64,000 nt of DNA from Pseudomonas chlororaphis (GTDB taxonomy: Bacteria; Pseudomonadota; Gammaproteobacteria; Pseudomonadales; Pseudomonadaceae): positions 2,418,001-2,482,000 of the forward strand of contig NZ_MOAL01000004.1 in the NCBI RefSeq assembly GCF_003731765.1, given 5' to 3'. Below are positions 25,542 through 34,738 of the stretch, piece after piece. Every line of letters begins with the position of its first letter. Position 1 is the stretch's first letter. Under the pieces are notes generated by a model. The model was given only the letters and a program-made list of their open reading frames with translations. It made no database searches and was not told the DNA's origin. The position numbers and the translations under genes are program-made.

Positions 25542-26492
25542 TCACTGCACCAACGGTGAGTCGGCGCCCTGCAAGCGGATGCCGCGAATGTCCGCTGCGC
25601 CGATCAGGGTTTGCAGGTATTGCACCAGAGCCTTTTGCCAGACGCCTTGCTGCAATTGGGTGCGGATCGCCGTCGCGACCACCTCGTAGGGCAACGGCAG
25701 GCCGTCGATCCGTTGATCGACGCTGATCACATGCCAGCCGTAGCGGCTTTCCAGCGGTTTGCCGGCCAGCCCCGGCGCCAGGGTGAACAACGAGCGTTCC
25801 AGCTCGGGCACCGTCTGGCCCTTGCTGATCTGCCCCAGAGAACCGCCCTGCGCCTTCGATGGGCAAGCCGAGTACTGCAAAGCCAATTCGGCGAAACTCC
25901 CGGGAACATCCGTCAGCCGCTGCAGCAGGCTGTTCGCCTGGGTCAGGGCCAGCGCACGGGCCTCGGCATCGTCCGGCGCACACTCCAGCAGGATGTGCCG
26001 CACCGCCAGCAATGGCGCGCTGTGAAAGCGCCCACGATTGCTCTGGTAATAGCGCTGGCAGGTCTCCTCGTCGCACGCCGGGACCTGCACCTCGCGCTCA
26101 AGCAACAAGCGCGTGGCCGCCTCCTCTTCGTTTTCACCGGCGCCGATGTCCAGGGCGATGCCCAGTTCGGCGATGCGTTGCTGCAACAACTCACGAATCA
26201 CCAAGGCCCTGGCGGCCAGGTAAACGGCCTCCTCGCGGCTTTCAGCCGGGTGATATTGCAGTTCCTGGGCCATTGCCTGCGGGGTGATCGACACGTCATT
26301 GACGCTGATGATCGGCCATTCCTGCTCGCTGCTGGCAATCAGTTGCGCCGGGGCTTCAGCGGCCGCCGGCACCGCGTCATGCACCTCGAACGGCACCGGC
26401 CCGCCGCTCGAGTGTTCTGGCGCCTTGTGCTGAGAAGAACCGCAGCCACCGCTGCCCCCGTTACCGCCGCCACACCCACATCCACCTGCCAT
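25542..26492 (-). CDS. parvulin-type peptidyl-prolyl isomerase of the nar operon
   Basis: A 316-residue protein. The parvulin domain spans roughly residues 155-265 (VRHILLECAPDD, GSFAELALQYSACPSKAQGG, GSLGQISKGQTVPELERSLF). The first 20 residues are Gly/Cys-rich with C5, C7 and C17, which may bind metal. A NifM/SurA-like helical region precedes the parvulin domain. No signal peptide is present, so it is cytoplasmic. Its place between narI and moaA matches the nar operon of P. aeruginosa, where a role in nitrate reductase assembly has been supposed. AGGAG precedes ATG 26492. Confidence 0.9.
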   Translation of the reverse strand: MAGGCGCGGGNGGSGGCGSSQHKAPEHSSGGPVPFEVHDAVPAAAEAPAQLIASSEQEWPIISVNDVSITPQAMAQELQYHPAESREEAVYLAARALVIRELLQQRIAELGIALDIGAGENEEEAATRLLLEREVQVPACDEETCQRYYQSNRGRFHSAPLLAVRHILLECAPDDAEARALALTQANSLLQRLTDVPGSFAELALQYSACPSKAQGGSLGQISKGQTVPELERSLFTLAPGLAGKPLESRYGWHVISVDQRIDGLPLPYEVVATAIRTQLQQGVWQKALVQYLQTLIGAADIRGIRLQGADSPLVQ

Positions 26493-26502
26493 GATGCTCT
26501 CC

Positions 26503-27183
26503 TCAAAACTTCTGCCGAACGATTTGATAACGCCGTCCCAGGTACCAGATCGGTGCGCTGACCATGTGCACGAGGCGGGTGAAGGGGAACAGCACAAACA
26601 AGGTCAAGCCAAGAAACACATGCAGCTTGTAGGTCAAGCCAACCGGTGCGATGGCGGCCGCCGCGTCCATCGGACGCAACAACACGGTGTTCTGCGCCCA
26701 ATCGGCGAGCCTCACCATGACCGAGCCGTCCATGTGCGCCGTGGACGCAACAATCGTCAGCAAGCCGAGCAGCAACTGTGCCAGCAGCACCAGCAGGATC
26801 ACGATGTCCGAGGTACTGGAGGTGGCGCGAACCCGAGGATCGGTCAGGCGCCGCTTGACCAGCATCAACAAGCCGATCAGGCACAACAGGCCGAAGAACC
26901 CGCCGGAAACCATGGCCAGCAACTGCTTGTTCTGAGTGCTGATCACATGGTGATACACCGACGCGGGGGTCAGCAGGCCGACAAAGTGACCGGCCAGCAC
27001 AAACAGCACGCCGATATGGAAGAAGTTGCTGGCCACGCGCATGCCCCGCGAGCTGAGCATCTGGCTGGAGCCGGCCTTCCAGGTGTACTGCGACAGGTCG
27101 AAACGTGCCCAACTGCCCAACAGGCAAATCGCCAGCGCCACATAGGGGTAAACCCCGAACAACAACAGATCCCACTTAGACAT
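26503..27183 (-). CDS. narI: respiratory nitrate reductase gamma subunit (cytochrome b)
   Basis: A 226-residue integral membrane subunit with five transmembrane helices. It oxidises ubiquinol and passes electrons through two b-type hemes to NarH. The heme histidines are in the second helix (FFHIGVLFVLAGHFVGL, ~residues 55-71) and the last helix (LHVFLGLTLFVLFPFTRLVH). The length equals that of E. coli NarI. Its start overlaps the narJ stop by 8 bases, so translation is coupled. Confidence 0.95.
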   Translation of the reverse strand: MSKWDLLLFGVYPYVALAICLLGSWARFDLSQYTWKAGSSQMLSSRGMRVASNFFHIGVLFVLAGHFVGLLTPASVYHHVISTQNKQLLAMVSGGFFGLLCLIGLLMLVKRRLTDPRVRATSSTSDIVILLVLLAQLLLGLLTIVASTAHMDGSVMVRLADWAQNTVLLRPMDAAAAIAPVGLTYKLHVFLGLTLFVLFPFTRLVHMVSAPIWYLGRRYQIVRQKF

Positions 27184-27931
27184 TGCCCACCTCCTGGGCG
27201 GGCACAGCGGCCAGCCCGTCATGCTGAAAATCGACCCAGTGCAGCGGCACGGCGCTTTCCTCCCGGGCCCGGCCCGGAGTGCTCGGCAACGAACTGCAAC
27301 GGTCCTGTTGTTCGGCCTGGAGAAAGTCCACAGCCTCCTCTTCCCAGATTTTGTCGAGGGCTTCGAGCGAGTCATCCCGGGGTTCCGCGGCCACGTGCGC
27401 ACGCAGCTCGGCCACCGCTTGCTGAGGCTCGGCCCCGGCAATTTGCAGCAACGCCCGGAAGCAACTGGCGTAGGCGCTTTCACGCTCTTCCAGGCGCGCG
27501 GCGAGCAAGGCCAGCAAGTGCGAGACATCCGCCAGGCCCTCCCGGGCCTCAAGGTCTTCGCGGGTGGACAGGAACTCCAGGTACAGCGGGATGTAATCGG
27601 GCAGTTCTTTAACGCCGATGGCAAAACCCGCCGCCTCGTATTGCGCCATCATGTCGACCATGGCCTGGCCCCGATCACGGGACTCACCGTGCACATGCTC
27701 GAACAACAACAACGACAGCGCGCGGCCCCGGCCAAACAGCGCACCGTAGTGCTCCTGCCCATCCATCAAGTCATGGGCGCAGATCAGTTCCAGCAACTCG
27801 AACAGCGCGCCCCGCTGCTTCCGGCTGATTTCCCGCGCCTGGATAATGGCCTGTTCCAGCTCGTCGCGACCGCCCACCAGGGTTTCGGTCGGGTAGTCGA
27901 GCAGCAACGAAATCACTTTAAGAATTTGCAT
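27176..27931 (-). CDS. narJ: nitrate reductase molybdenum cofactor assembly chaperone
   Basis: A 251-residue cytoplasmic chaperone of the NarJ/TorD type, which keeps NarGH apo-enzyme competent for cofactor insertion and membrane attachment. The family start LKVISLLLDYPTE and the block LPLFLEFLS-like PLYLEFLSTREDLEAREGLA are visible. GGGAGGAG precedes ATG 27931. The gene begins within 2 bases of the end of narH and overlaps narI. Confidence 0.93.
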   Translation of the reverse strand: MQILKVISLLLDYPTETLVGGRDELEQAIIQAREISRKQRGALFELLELICAHDLMDGQEHYGALFGRGRALSLLLFEHVHGESRDRGQAMVDMMAQYEAAGFAIGVKELPDYIPLYLEFLSTREDLEAREGLADVSHLLALLAARLEERESAYASCFRALLQIAGAEPQQAVAELRAHVAAEPRDDSLEALDKIWEEEAVDFLQAEQQDRCSSLPSTPGRAREESAVPLHWVDFQHDGLAAVPAQEVGNV

Positions 27932-27933
27932 GC

Positions 27934-29472
27934 TCACTCCTCCCACAACTGCACGGTTTTCAGAATGTCGCGCCGGTTGGCTTTCTTGGCGCCGAACAGA
28001 TTGGTGTCGGAGCTGCCGCTGCAGCCACTGCCGAAGCTGAAACCACAGCCGGAACGCTCGGCAAAGGCGTCGCTCATGGCGTCCTCGCGGTGGGCGCTGG
28101 GCACCACAAAGCGGTCTTCATAGTTGGCGATGGCCAGGTAGCGATACATCTCCTCGACCTGGGTCACGCTCAAGCCCACCTCCTGGAGTACTTGCAGGTC
28201 CTGGAGGCCGTCGACTTGCTCGCTGCGTTTGTAGGCGCGCATGGCCAGCAAGCGTTTGAGTGCACGCTTGACCGGTTCTTCATCGCCTGCCGTCAGCAGG
28301 TTGGCCAGGTAACGCAGGGGGATGCGCAGGCTGTCGACGTCCGGAATGACCCCGTTCATGCCTACGGTGCCAGCGGTGGCGGCGTTCTGGATCGGTGACA
28401 GCGGCGGCACGTACCAGACCATCGGCAGGGTGCGGTATTCCGGGTGCAGCGGCAGCGCGAGCTTCCAGTCCACGGCCATTTTGTAGACCGGCGAACGCTG
28501 GGCCGAGTCAATCACCGACTGCGGCACGCCATCGGCCAGGGCCTGGCGAATCACCGCTGGGTCATTCGGGTCGAGGAAGATTTCCAGCTGCTTCTCGTAG
28601 AGGTCCTGCTCATCGGCGGTGCTCGCCACTTCGCTGATGCGGTCGGCGTCGTACAGCAGCACGCCCAGGTAACGAATGCGCCCGACACAGGTTTCAGCGC
28701 ACACGGTCGGCATCCCGGCTTCGATCCGCGGGTAGCAGAAGATGCACTTCTCTGACTTGCCGCTCTTCCAGTTGAAATAGATCTTCTTGTACGGGCAGCC
28801 GCTGATGCACATGCGCCAGCCGCGGCACTTTTCCTGGTCGATCAGGACAATGCCGTCCTCTTCGCGCTTGTAGATTGCCCCGCTCGGGCACGATGCGGCG
28901 CACGTCGGGTTGAGACAGTGCTCGCACAGGCGCGGCAAATACATCATGAAGGTGTTTTCGTACTCACCGTAGATGTCCGCCTGGATCTGCTCGAAGTTCT
29001 TGTCCTTGCGCCGCTTGGCAAACTCGGTGCCGAGGATTTCTTCCCAGTTCGGGCCCCATTCGATTTTCTCCATGCGCTTGCCAGACACCAGCGAGCGCGG
29101 GCGCGCAGTCGGCTGGTGCTCGCCCAGAGGCGCGGTGTGCAGGTGCTGGTAGTCGAAATCAAAGGGTTCGTAGTAGTCGTCCAGGCTAGGCAGGTCGGGG
29201 TTGGCGAAGAGGTTCGCCAACACCCGGAACTTGCCGCCGATCCGTGGGTTGATCGAGCCATTGGCATTGCGCACCCAGCCGCCCTTCCACTTGTCCTGGT
29301 TTTCCCATTCTTTCGGGTAGCCGATACCAGGCTTTGACTCGACATTGTTGAACCAGGCGTATTCCATGCCTTCACGGCTGGTCCAGACGTTTTTGCAAGT
29401 GATGGAACAGGTGTGGCAGCCAATGCATTTGTCCAGGTTGAGGACCATGCCGATCTGTGAGCGAATCTTCAT
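27934..29472 (-). CDS. narH: respiratory nitrate reductase beta subunit
   Basis: A 512-residue iron-sulfur subunit carrying electrons from NarI to NarG. Four ferredoxin-like cysteine groups are visible: CIGCHTCSITC (C16-C26), CEHCLNPTCAASC, CRGWRMCISGC and CIFCYPRIEAGMPTVCAETC. In the third group Trp replaces one Cys, the hallmark of the [3Fe-4S] cluster of NarH. ATG 29472 is separated from the narG stop by one base. Confidence 0.97.
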   Translation of the reverse strand: MKIRSQIGMVLNLDKCIGCHTCSITCKNVWTSREGMEYAWFNNVESKPGIGYPKEWENQDKWKGGWVRNANGSINPRIGGKFRVLANLFANPDLPSLDDYYEPFDFDYQHLHTAPLGEHQPTARPRSLVSGKRMEKIEWGPNWEEILGTEFAKRRKDKNFEQIQADIYGEYENTFMMYLPRLCEHCLNPTCAASCPSGAIYKREEDGIVLIDQEKCRGWRMCISGCPYKKIYFNWKSGKSEKCIFCYPRIEAGMPTVCAETCVGRIRYLGVLLYDADRISEVASTADEQDLYEKQLEIFLDPNDPAVIRQALADGVPQSVIDSAQRSPVYKMAVDWKLALPLHPEYRTLPMVWYVPPLSPIQNAATAGTVGMNGVIPDVDSLRIPLRYLANLLTAGDEEPVKRALKRLLAMRAYKRSEQVDGLQDLQVLQEVGLSVTQVEEMYRYLAIANYEDRFVVPSAHREDAMSDAFAERSGCGFSFGSGCSGSSDTNLFGAKKANRRDILKTVQLWEE

Positions 29473-29473
29473 C

Positions 29474-32400
29474 TCAGTTCTCCTCGATACCGGTCGGCAA
29501 TGGGCGGGGCAAATCATCGCCGCTGGAACCATCGAGCCAGTCGACCTTGGCCATCTTGCGCACCACGACAAACTCGTCGCGGTTGCAACCGACCGTGCCG
29601 TAATAGTTGAAACCGTAGGCCTGTTGGGCGTAGCCGCCGATCATGTGGGTCGGCTTGAGCACCACGCGGGTTACCGAGTTGTGGTGGCCGCCACGGGTTT
29701 TGGTGGTCTCGGAGCCGGGCACGTTCACGATGCGTTCCTGGGCGTGGTACATCATCACCATGCCGTCCTTGACCCGCTGGCTGACCACCGCACGGGCGGT
29801 CAGGGCGCCGTTGACGTTGAAGCACTCGATCCAGTCGTTGTCCTCGATCCCGGCGCGCTTGGCGTCGATTTCCGAGAGCCACACAATCGGGCCGCCACGG
29901 CTGAGGGTGAGCATCAGCAAGTTGTCGCTGTAGGTGCTGTGGATGCCCCATTTCTGGTGCGGGGTGATCCAGTTCAGGACGATCTCGGTCTCGCCGTTGC
30001 TGCGCTTGCCCTTGACCCCTTCGATGGTGCGGGTGTTGACCGGTGGCCGGTAGCTCATCAATTGCTCGCCGAACGCCTGCATCCACGGGTGATCCTGGTA
30101 GAACTGCTGGCGGCCGGTGATGGTGCGCCATGGGATGTTTTCATGGACGTTGGTGTAGCCGGCGTTGTAGCTCACGTGCTCGTCTTCCAGGCCCGACCAG
30201 GTGGGGCTGGAGATGATCTTGCGCGGCTGCGCCTGGATATCGCGGAAGCGGATCGCTTCGTGGGCCTTGGAAATCGCCAGGTGGCTGTGGTCGATGCCGG
30301 TGAATTCCGACAGCGCGGCCCAGGCTTTCAAGGCGACCTTGCCATTGGTTTCCGGAGCCAGGGACAGGATCACTTCAGCGGCGTCGATGGCCGTGTCGAT
30401 TTTCGGCCGACCGTGGCTGATGCCCGCATCGCCTTCGTGATGATTGAGTTCACCCAGGAACTCAACTTCTTCATCGGTGTTCCAGCTGATGCCCTTGCCG
30501 CCGTTGCCGAGCTTCTCCAGCAGGGGCCCGAGGGACGAGAACTGCTTGTAGATGTTCGGGTAATCGCGTTCCACTACCGCCATGTTTGGCGCGTTCTTGC
30601 CCGGTACCGGCGCCACACCGGCGCTTTTCCAGTCGGTGCCGCCAAACGGCTGGGCCAGTTCGCCGACGCTGTCATGCATCAACGGCACGGTGACCAGGTC
30701 TTGTTCCACGCCCAAGTGGCCGACCGACATGGCCGAGAACGCCTTGGCGATGCCTTTGTAGATTTCCCAGTCCGAACGCGACTCCCACGCCGGATCGATC
30801 GCCGCCGACAATGGGTGAATGAACGGGTGCATGTCGGAGGTGTTCATGTCGTCTTTTTCGTACCAGGTTGCGGTCGGCAACACGATGTCGGAATAGACGC
30901 AGGTGGAGGACATGCGGAAGTCCAGGGTGGTCACCAGGTCCAGCTTGCCGATGGCGCCGTCTTCGACCCATTCGGCCTCGGTGGGCTTGCATTCGGTGCT
31001 GTGGCCGATGTCTTCGTTCATCACCCCGTTCTTGGTGCCCAGCAGGTACTTGAGCATGTACTCGTGGCCCTTGCCCGAGGAGCCCAGCAGGTTGGAACGC
31101 CAGATAAACATATTGCGCGGGAAGTTCGCCGGGCTGTCTGGCTGCTCGCAGGCAAAGCGCAGGGTGCCGTCCTGCCAGGACTTGACCACGTAGTCTTTCG
31201 GGTCCATGCCCGCGGCAGCAGCGTCGCGACAAATGTGCAGCGGGTTGGTGTTGAGTTGCGGTGCGCTGGGCAACCAGCCGGCGCGTTCGGCGCGGATGTT
31301 GTAGTCCAGGGCATGCTCGGGAAACTGCGACTTGTCAGCCAGCGGCGAGAGGATGTCGTGCATGCTCATCTTCTCGTGGCGCCATTGCGAGCTGTGGCCG
31401 TAGAAGAAGCTGGTGCCGTTCATTTGGCGTGGCGGACGGTTCCAGTCCAGGCCGAACGCCAGGGGCAGCCAGCCACATTGCGGGCGCAGTTTTTCCTGGC
31501 CCACGTAGTGCGCCCAACCGCCACCGGTCTGGCCGACACAACCGCAGAGCATGAGCATGTTGATCAGCCCACGGTAGTTCATGTCCATGTGGTACCAGTG
31601 GTTCATCGCCGCGCCAACGATGATCATCGAACGGCCACGGGTCTTGTCGGCGTTGTCGGCAAACTCACGGGCAATCTGGATGGCTTTCTCGCGGCTGACG
31701 CCGGTGATTGCTTCCTGCCAGGCCGGTGTACCCGGCACGCTGGCGTCGTTGTAGTCCTTGGCCACGTTGCTGCCGCCCAGGCCACGGTCGATGGCCAGGT
31801 TGGCGGCGGACAGGTCGAACACCGTCGCCACTTTGGCCACCGTGCCATCGGCCAGGGTCACGCTGTGCACCGGCACCCGACGGAACTGCACGGCATCGCC
31901 GGCCACGTGCTGGAAGTAGTCGTGGGCTTCACCAGCAAAATACGGGAACGCCACCTCGGCGACGTCATCGCCAATCAGGCTCAGTTTCAGGTCGATCTCG
32001 CGGCCTTCACCGCCTTCTTTGGCGAGGATGTTCCACTTGCCCTTCTCGCCCCAGCGATAGCCGATGGCGCCTTGTGGCGAGACCAGTTCGCCGCTCTCGT
32101 CGAGGGCGATGGTTTTCCATTCTGGGTTGTTGTCCTGGCCCAGATTGTCGACCAGGTCCGACGCGCGCAAAAAGCGGTCTGGCTGGAAGCCTGCGCCCGG
32201 GGCAAAACCGGTCATGGGCTTGAGCATCACCAGCACCGGCAAGTCGGTGTAGCGCTTGGCATAGTCGGTGAAGTACGCGCTGGGCTTGTCCAAGTGAAAT
32301 TCTTTGAAGATCACATGGTTGAACGCCTGGGCCAGCGCGGCGTCGGTGCCTTGCTTGGGGTTGAGCCACAGGTCGGTGAGCTTGGCGACTTCCGAATAGT

Positions 32401-33247
32401 CCGGGGTGATGGCCACGGTCTTGGTGCCCTTGTAGCGCACCTCGGTGAAGAAGTGCGCGTCGGGGGTGCGGGTCTGCGGAACGTTGGAGCCCCAGGCAAT
32501 GATGTAGTTGGAGTTGTACCAGTCGGCAGACTCCGGTACGTCGGTCTGCTCGCCCCAGACCATGGGCGAGGCCGGTGGCAGATCGCAGTACCAGTCGTAG
32601 AAACTCAGGCACACGCCGCCAATCAACGACAGGTAACGCGAGCCCGCGGCATAGCTGACCATGGACATGGCCGGGATCGGCGAGAAGCCGACGATGCGGT
32701 CCGGACCGTATTGCTTGATGGTGTAGACGTTGGAGGCCGCGATGATCTCGTTGACTTCATCCCAGTTGGAACGGATGAAGCCGCCCATGCCGCGTTTGCT
32801 TTTATAGGCGTCGGCCTTGGCCTTGTCCTCGACAATGCTGGCCCAGGCCTCGACCGGCGATAGGGTCAGGCGCGCCTCGCGCCACAGTTTGAGCAATGGC
32901 TTGCGGATCTTCGGGTACTTCAGGCGGTTGGCGCTGTAGATGTACCAGCTGTAGCTGGCGCCACGGGGGCAGCCGCGTGGCTCATGGTTGGGCAGGTCGT
33001 TGCGGGTGCGCGGGTAGTCGGTCTGCTGGGTCTCCCAGGTGATCAGGCCGTTCTTCACGTAGATTTTCCAGGAGCACGACCCGGTGCAGTTCACCCCGTG
33101 GGTGGAGCGCACGATCTTGTCGTACTGCCAGCGCGAACGGTAGACGTTCTCCCAGTCGCGGGACTCTTTGCGGGTCTCTCCATGGCCGTCGGAAAATTCG
33201 TTTTGCTTGCGATTGAAAAACCGCAATTGGTCCAGTAAGTGACTCAC
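29474..33247 (-). CDS. narG: respiratory nitrate reductase alpha subunit
   Basis: A 1257-residue molybdo-bis(MGD) catalytic subunit that reduces nitrate to nitrite on the cytoplasmic side of the membrane. The N-terminal FS0 cluster ligands are H50, C54 and C58 in STHGVNCTGSC, with the same numbering as in E. coli NarG. This supports the GTG start at 33247 (MSHLLDQLRFF). The Mo ligand region includes YNSNYIIAWGSNVPQTRTPD. GAGAGG lies about 8 bases upstream. No Tat signal is expected beyond the vestigial N-terminus. Confidence 0.97.
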   Translation of the reverse strand: MSHLLDQLRFFNRKQNEFSDGHGETRKESRDWENVYRSRWQYDKIVRSTHGVNCTGSCSWKIYVKNGLITWETQQTDYPRTRNDLPNHEPRGCPRGASYSWYIYSANRLKYPKIRKPLLKLWREARLTLSPVEAWASIVEDKAKADAYKSKRGMGGFIRSNWDEVNEIIAASNVYTIKQYGPDRIVGFSPIPAMSMVSYAAGSRYLSLIGGVCLSFYDWYCDLPPASPMVWGEQTDVPESADWYNSNYIIAWGSNVPQTRTPDAHFFTEVRYKGTKTVAITPDYSEVAKLTDLWLNPKQGTDAALAQAFNHVIFKEFHLDKPSAYFTDYAKRYTDLPVLVMLKPMTGFAPGAGFQPDRFLRASDLVDNLGQDNNPEWKTIALDESGELVSPQGAIGYRWGEKGKWNILAKEGGEGREIDLKLSLIGDDVAEVAFPYFAGEAHDYFQHVAGDAVQFRRVPVHSVTLADGTVAKVATVFDLSAANLAIDRGLGGSNVAKDYNDASVPGTPAWQEAITGVSREKAIQIAREFADNADKTRGRSMIIVGAAMNHWYHMDMNYRGLINMLMLCGCVGQTGGGWAHYVGQEKLRPQCGWLPLAFGLDWNRPPRQMNGTSFFYGHSSQWRHEKMSMHDILSPLADKSQFPEHALDYNIRAERAGWLPSAPQLNTNPLHICRDAAAAGMDPKDYVVKSWQDGTLRFACEQPDSPANFPRNMFIWRSNLLGSSGKGHEYMLKYLLGTKNGVMNEDIGHSTECKPTEAEWVEDGAIGKLDLVTTLDFRMSSTCVYSDIVLPTATWYEKDDMNTSDMHPFIHPLSAAIDPAWESRSDWEIYKGIAKAFSAMSVGHLGVEQDLVTVPLMHDSVGELAQPFGGTDWKSAGVAPVPGKNAPNMAVVERDYPNIYKQFSSLGPLLEKLGNGGKGISWNTDEEVEFLGELNHHEGDAGISHGRPKIDTAIDAAEVILSLAPETNGKVALKAWAALSEFTGIDHSHLAISKAHEAIRFRDIQAQPRKIISSPTWSGLEDEHVSYNAGYTNVHENIPWRTITGRQQFYQDHPWMQAFGEQLMSYRPPVNTRTIEGVKGKRSNGETEIVLNWITPHQKWGIHSTYSDNLLMLTLSRGGPIVWLSEIDAKRAGIEDNDWIECFNVNGALTARAVVSQRVKDGMVMMYHAQERIVNVPGSETTKTRGGHHNSVTRVVLKPTHMIGGYAQQAYGFNYYGTVGCNRDEFVVVRKMAKVDWLDGSSGDDLPRPLPTGIEEN

Positions 33248-33270
33248 GGTGTACACCTCTCAGGCTTGCT

Positions 33271-33289
33271 GCGGGGTTCTGTGCCCCGC
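33271..33289 (-). terminator. intercistronic hairpin between narK2 and narG
   Basis: GCGGGG (33271-33276) pairs with CCCCGC (33284-33289) across a 7-base loop. It lies in the only sizeable gap inside the nar operon (69 bases). Without a T-tract it is more likely an mRNA processing or stability element than a full terminator. Confidence 0.35.
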
Positions 33290-33316
33290 CCACGCAATGG
33301 TTGGGTTCGGCTCGAC

Positions 33317-34738
33317 TCAGCAGGGCGTCGCGGCGCCTTTGCGCGCGTACCACCACCAGGTCACCAGGATGCAGCTCAGGTAAAAGCCCACGAACATGTA
33401 GAAGGCCGCCTCCGGGCCACCGGTCTGGGCCATCGAGGTGCCGAAGGACTTGGGAATGAAGAACGCCCCGAAGGCCCCCATGGCCGAGCTGAAGCCCAGC
33501 ACCGCGGCCGACTCTTTGCCGGCATCCTTGAGCGCCTGTTCACGTACGGCCGCCGGTTTGCCGGCCGAGGCTTGCTCATGCTGGGTACGGAAAATCACCG
33601 GGATCATGCGAAAGGTGGAGCCGTTGCCCACACCGGTGGTGATGAACAGCAGCATGAACATCCCGAGAAAGCCGTAGAAGTTGCCGCCCGAGGCGCCTTG
33701 CGCCAGGGCATCGGGGCTGCTGGCCGGAAGAAAGTGCAAGACCCCAAAGACCATCACGATCATCAGCACGAAATTCCACAAGGTCACCTTGGCACCGCCG
33801 AGCTTGTCCGCCAGCCAGCCGCCCAGAGGGCGCACCAGGGCACCGACCAATGGCCCGAGGAAGGCGAACTTCAAGGCGATGACTTCCGGAAACGCCGTTT
33901 TGATCAGCAGTGGAAAGGCCGCGGAAAAGCCAATGAACGAGCCAAAGGTCGCCAGGTACAACCAGCACATCAGCCAGTTGTGCTTGCGCTTGAAGATGAC
34001 CGCCTGCTCGCTGAACGAGGCGCGGGCGCTGGACAGGTCGTTCATGCCGAACCAGGCCAGCAGCGTCACCAACACAATGAACGGTACCCAGATGAAACCG
34101 GCGTTCTGCAACCACAGTTGACCACCGTCCGCGAGGCCTTGCGGTTGGCCGCCCATGACGCCGAATACGCCGAAGGTGATCACCAGCGGCACGCAAAACT
34201 GCATCACCGAGACACCCAGGTTGCCCAGGCCGGCGTTGAGGCCCAGTGCGGTGCCCTGCTGGGACTTGGGGTAGAAGAAGCTGATGTTGGACATGCTCGA
34301 GGCGAAGTTGCCGCCGCCCAAGCCACAGAGCAAGGCGATGATCACGAACACGCTGTAGGAGGTGCTCGGGTCCTGCACGGCGAAGCCCATCCAGACTGAC
34401 GGCAGCAACAGCGAGGCCGTGCTCAGGGCGGTCCAGCGCCGGCCGCCGAAGATCGGCACCATGAACGAATAGAAGACCCGCAGGGTCGCACCGGACAACC
34501 CGGGCAAAGCCGCGAGCCAGAACAACTGGTCGGTGGTAAAGCTGAAGCCGATGGCATTCAAGCGCACGATCACCGTGCTCCAGACCATCCATACAGCAAA
34601 GGCCAACAGCAGCGCAGGAATGGAAATCCACAGGTTGCGGGTGGCGGTCTGTTTGCCGCTGCTTCCCCAGAATGCAGGGTCCTCGGGGCGCCAGTCATGA
34701 ATGACCGGACCTTTTTCAGGCGTTTGCAGAACGGACAT
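33317..34738 (-). CDS. narK2: NarK2-type nitrate/nitrite transporter
   Basis: A 473-residue major-facilitator protein with about 12 transmembrane helices. The nitrate-signature glycine-rich segments are seen (LCGLGGGNFASSMSNISFFY and GLNAGLGNLGVSVMQF). The N-terminal cytoplasmic stretch (PVIHDWRPEDPAFW) and loop length fit the second, NarK2-like member of the Pseudomonas pair, the nitrate/nitrite antiporter. AAGGAGAAG precedes ATG 34738. It overlaps the end of narK1 by 23 bases. Confidence 0.92.
   Translation of the reverse strand: MSVLQTPEKGPVIHDWRPEDPAFWGSSGKQTATRNLWISIPALLLAFAVWMVWSTVIVRLNAIGFSFTTDQLFWLAALPGLSGATLRVFYSFMVPIFGGRRWTALSTASLLLPSVWMGFAVQDPSTSYSVFVIIALLCGLGGGNFASSMSNISFFYPKSQQGTALGLNAGLGNLGVSVMQFCVPLVITFGVFGVMGGQPQGLADGGQLWLQNAGFIWVPFIVLVTLLAWFGMNDLSSARASFSEQAVIFKRKHNWLMCWLYLATFGSFIGFSAAFPLLIKTAFPEVIALKFAFLGPLVGALVRPLGGWLADKLGGAKVTLWNFVLMIVMVFGVLHFLPASSPDALAQGASGGNFYGFLGMFMLLFITTGVGNGSTFRMIPVIFRTQHEQASAGKPAAVREQALKDAGKESAAVLGFSSAMGAFGAFFIPKSFGTSMAQTGGPEAAFYMFVGFYLSCILVTWWWYARKGAATPC

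Noticed and set aside
29345..32863. A 1172-codon open frame on the plus strand opposite narG
   Set aside because: It is a GC-rich shadow of narG. Its translation is Val/Gly/Ala/His-rich with no domain, while narG on the other strand is unmistakable. Similar antisense frames opposite the TonB receptors (for example 4278-6371) and nspC were dropped for the same reason.
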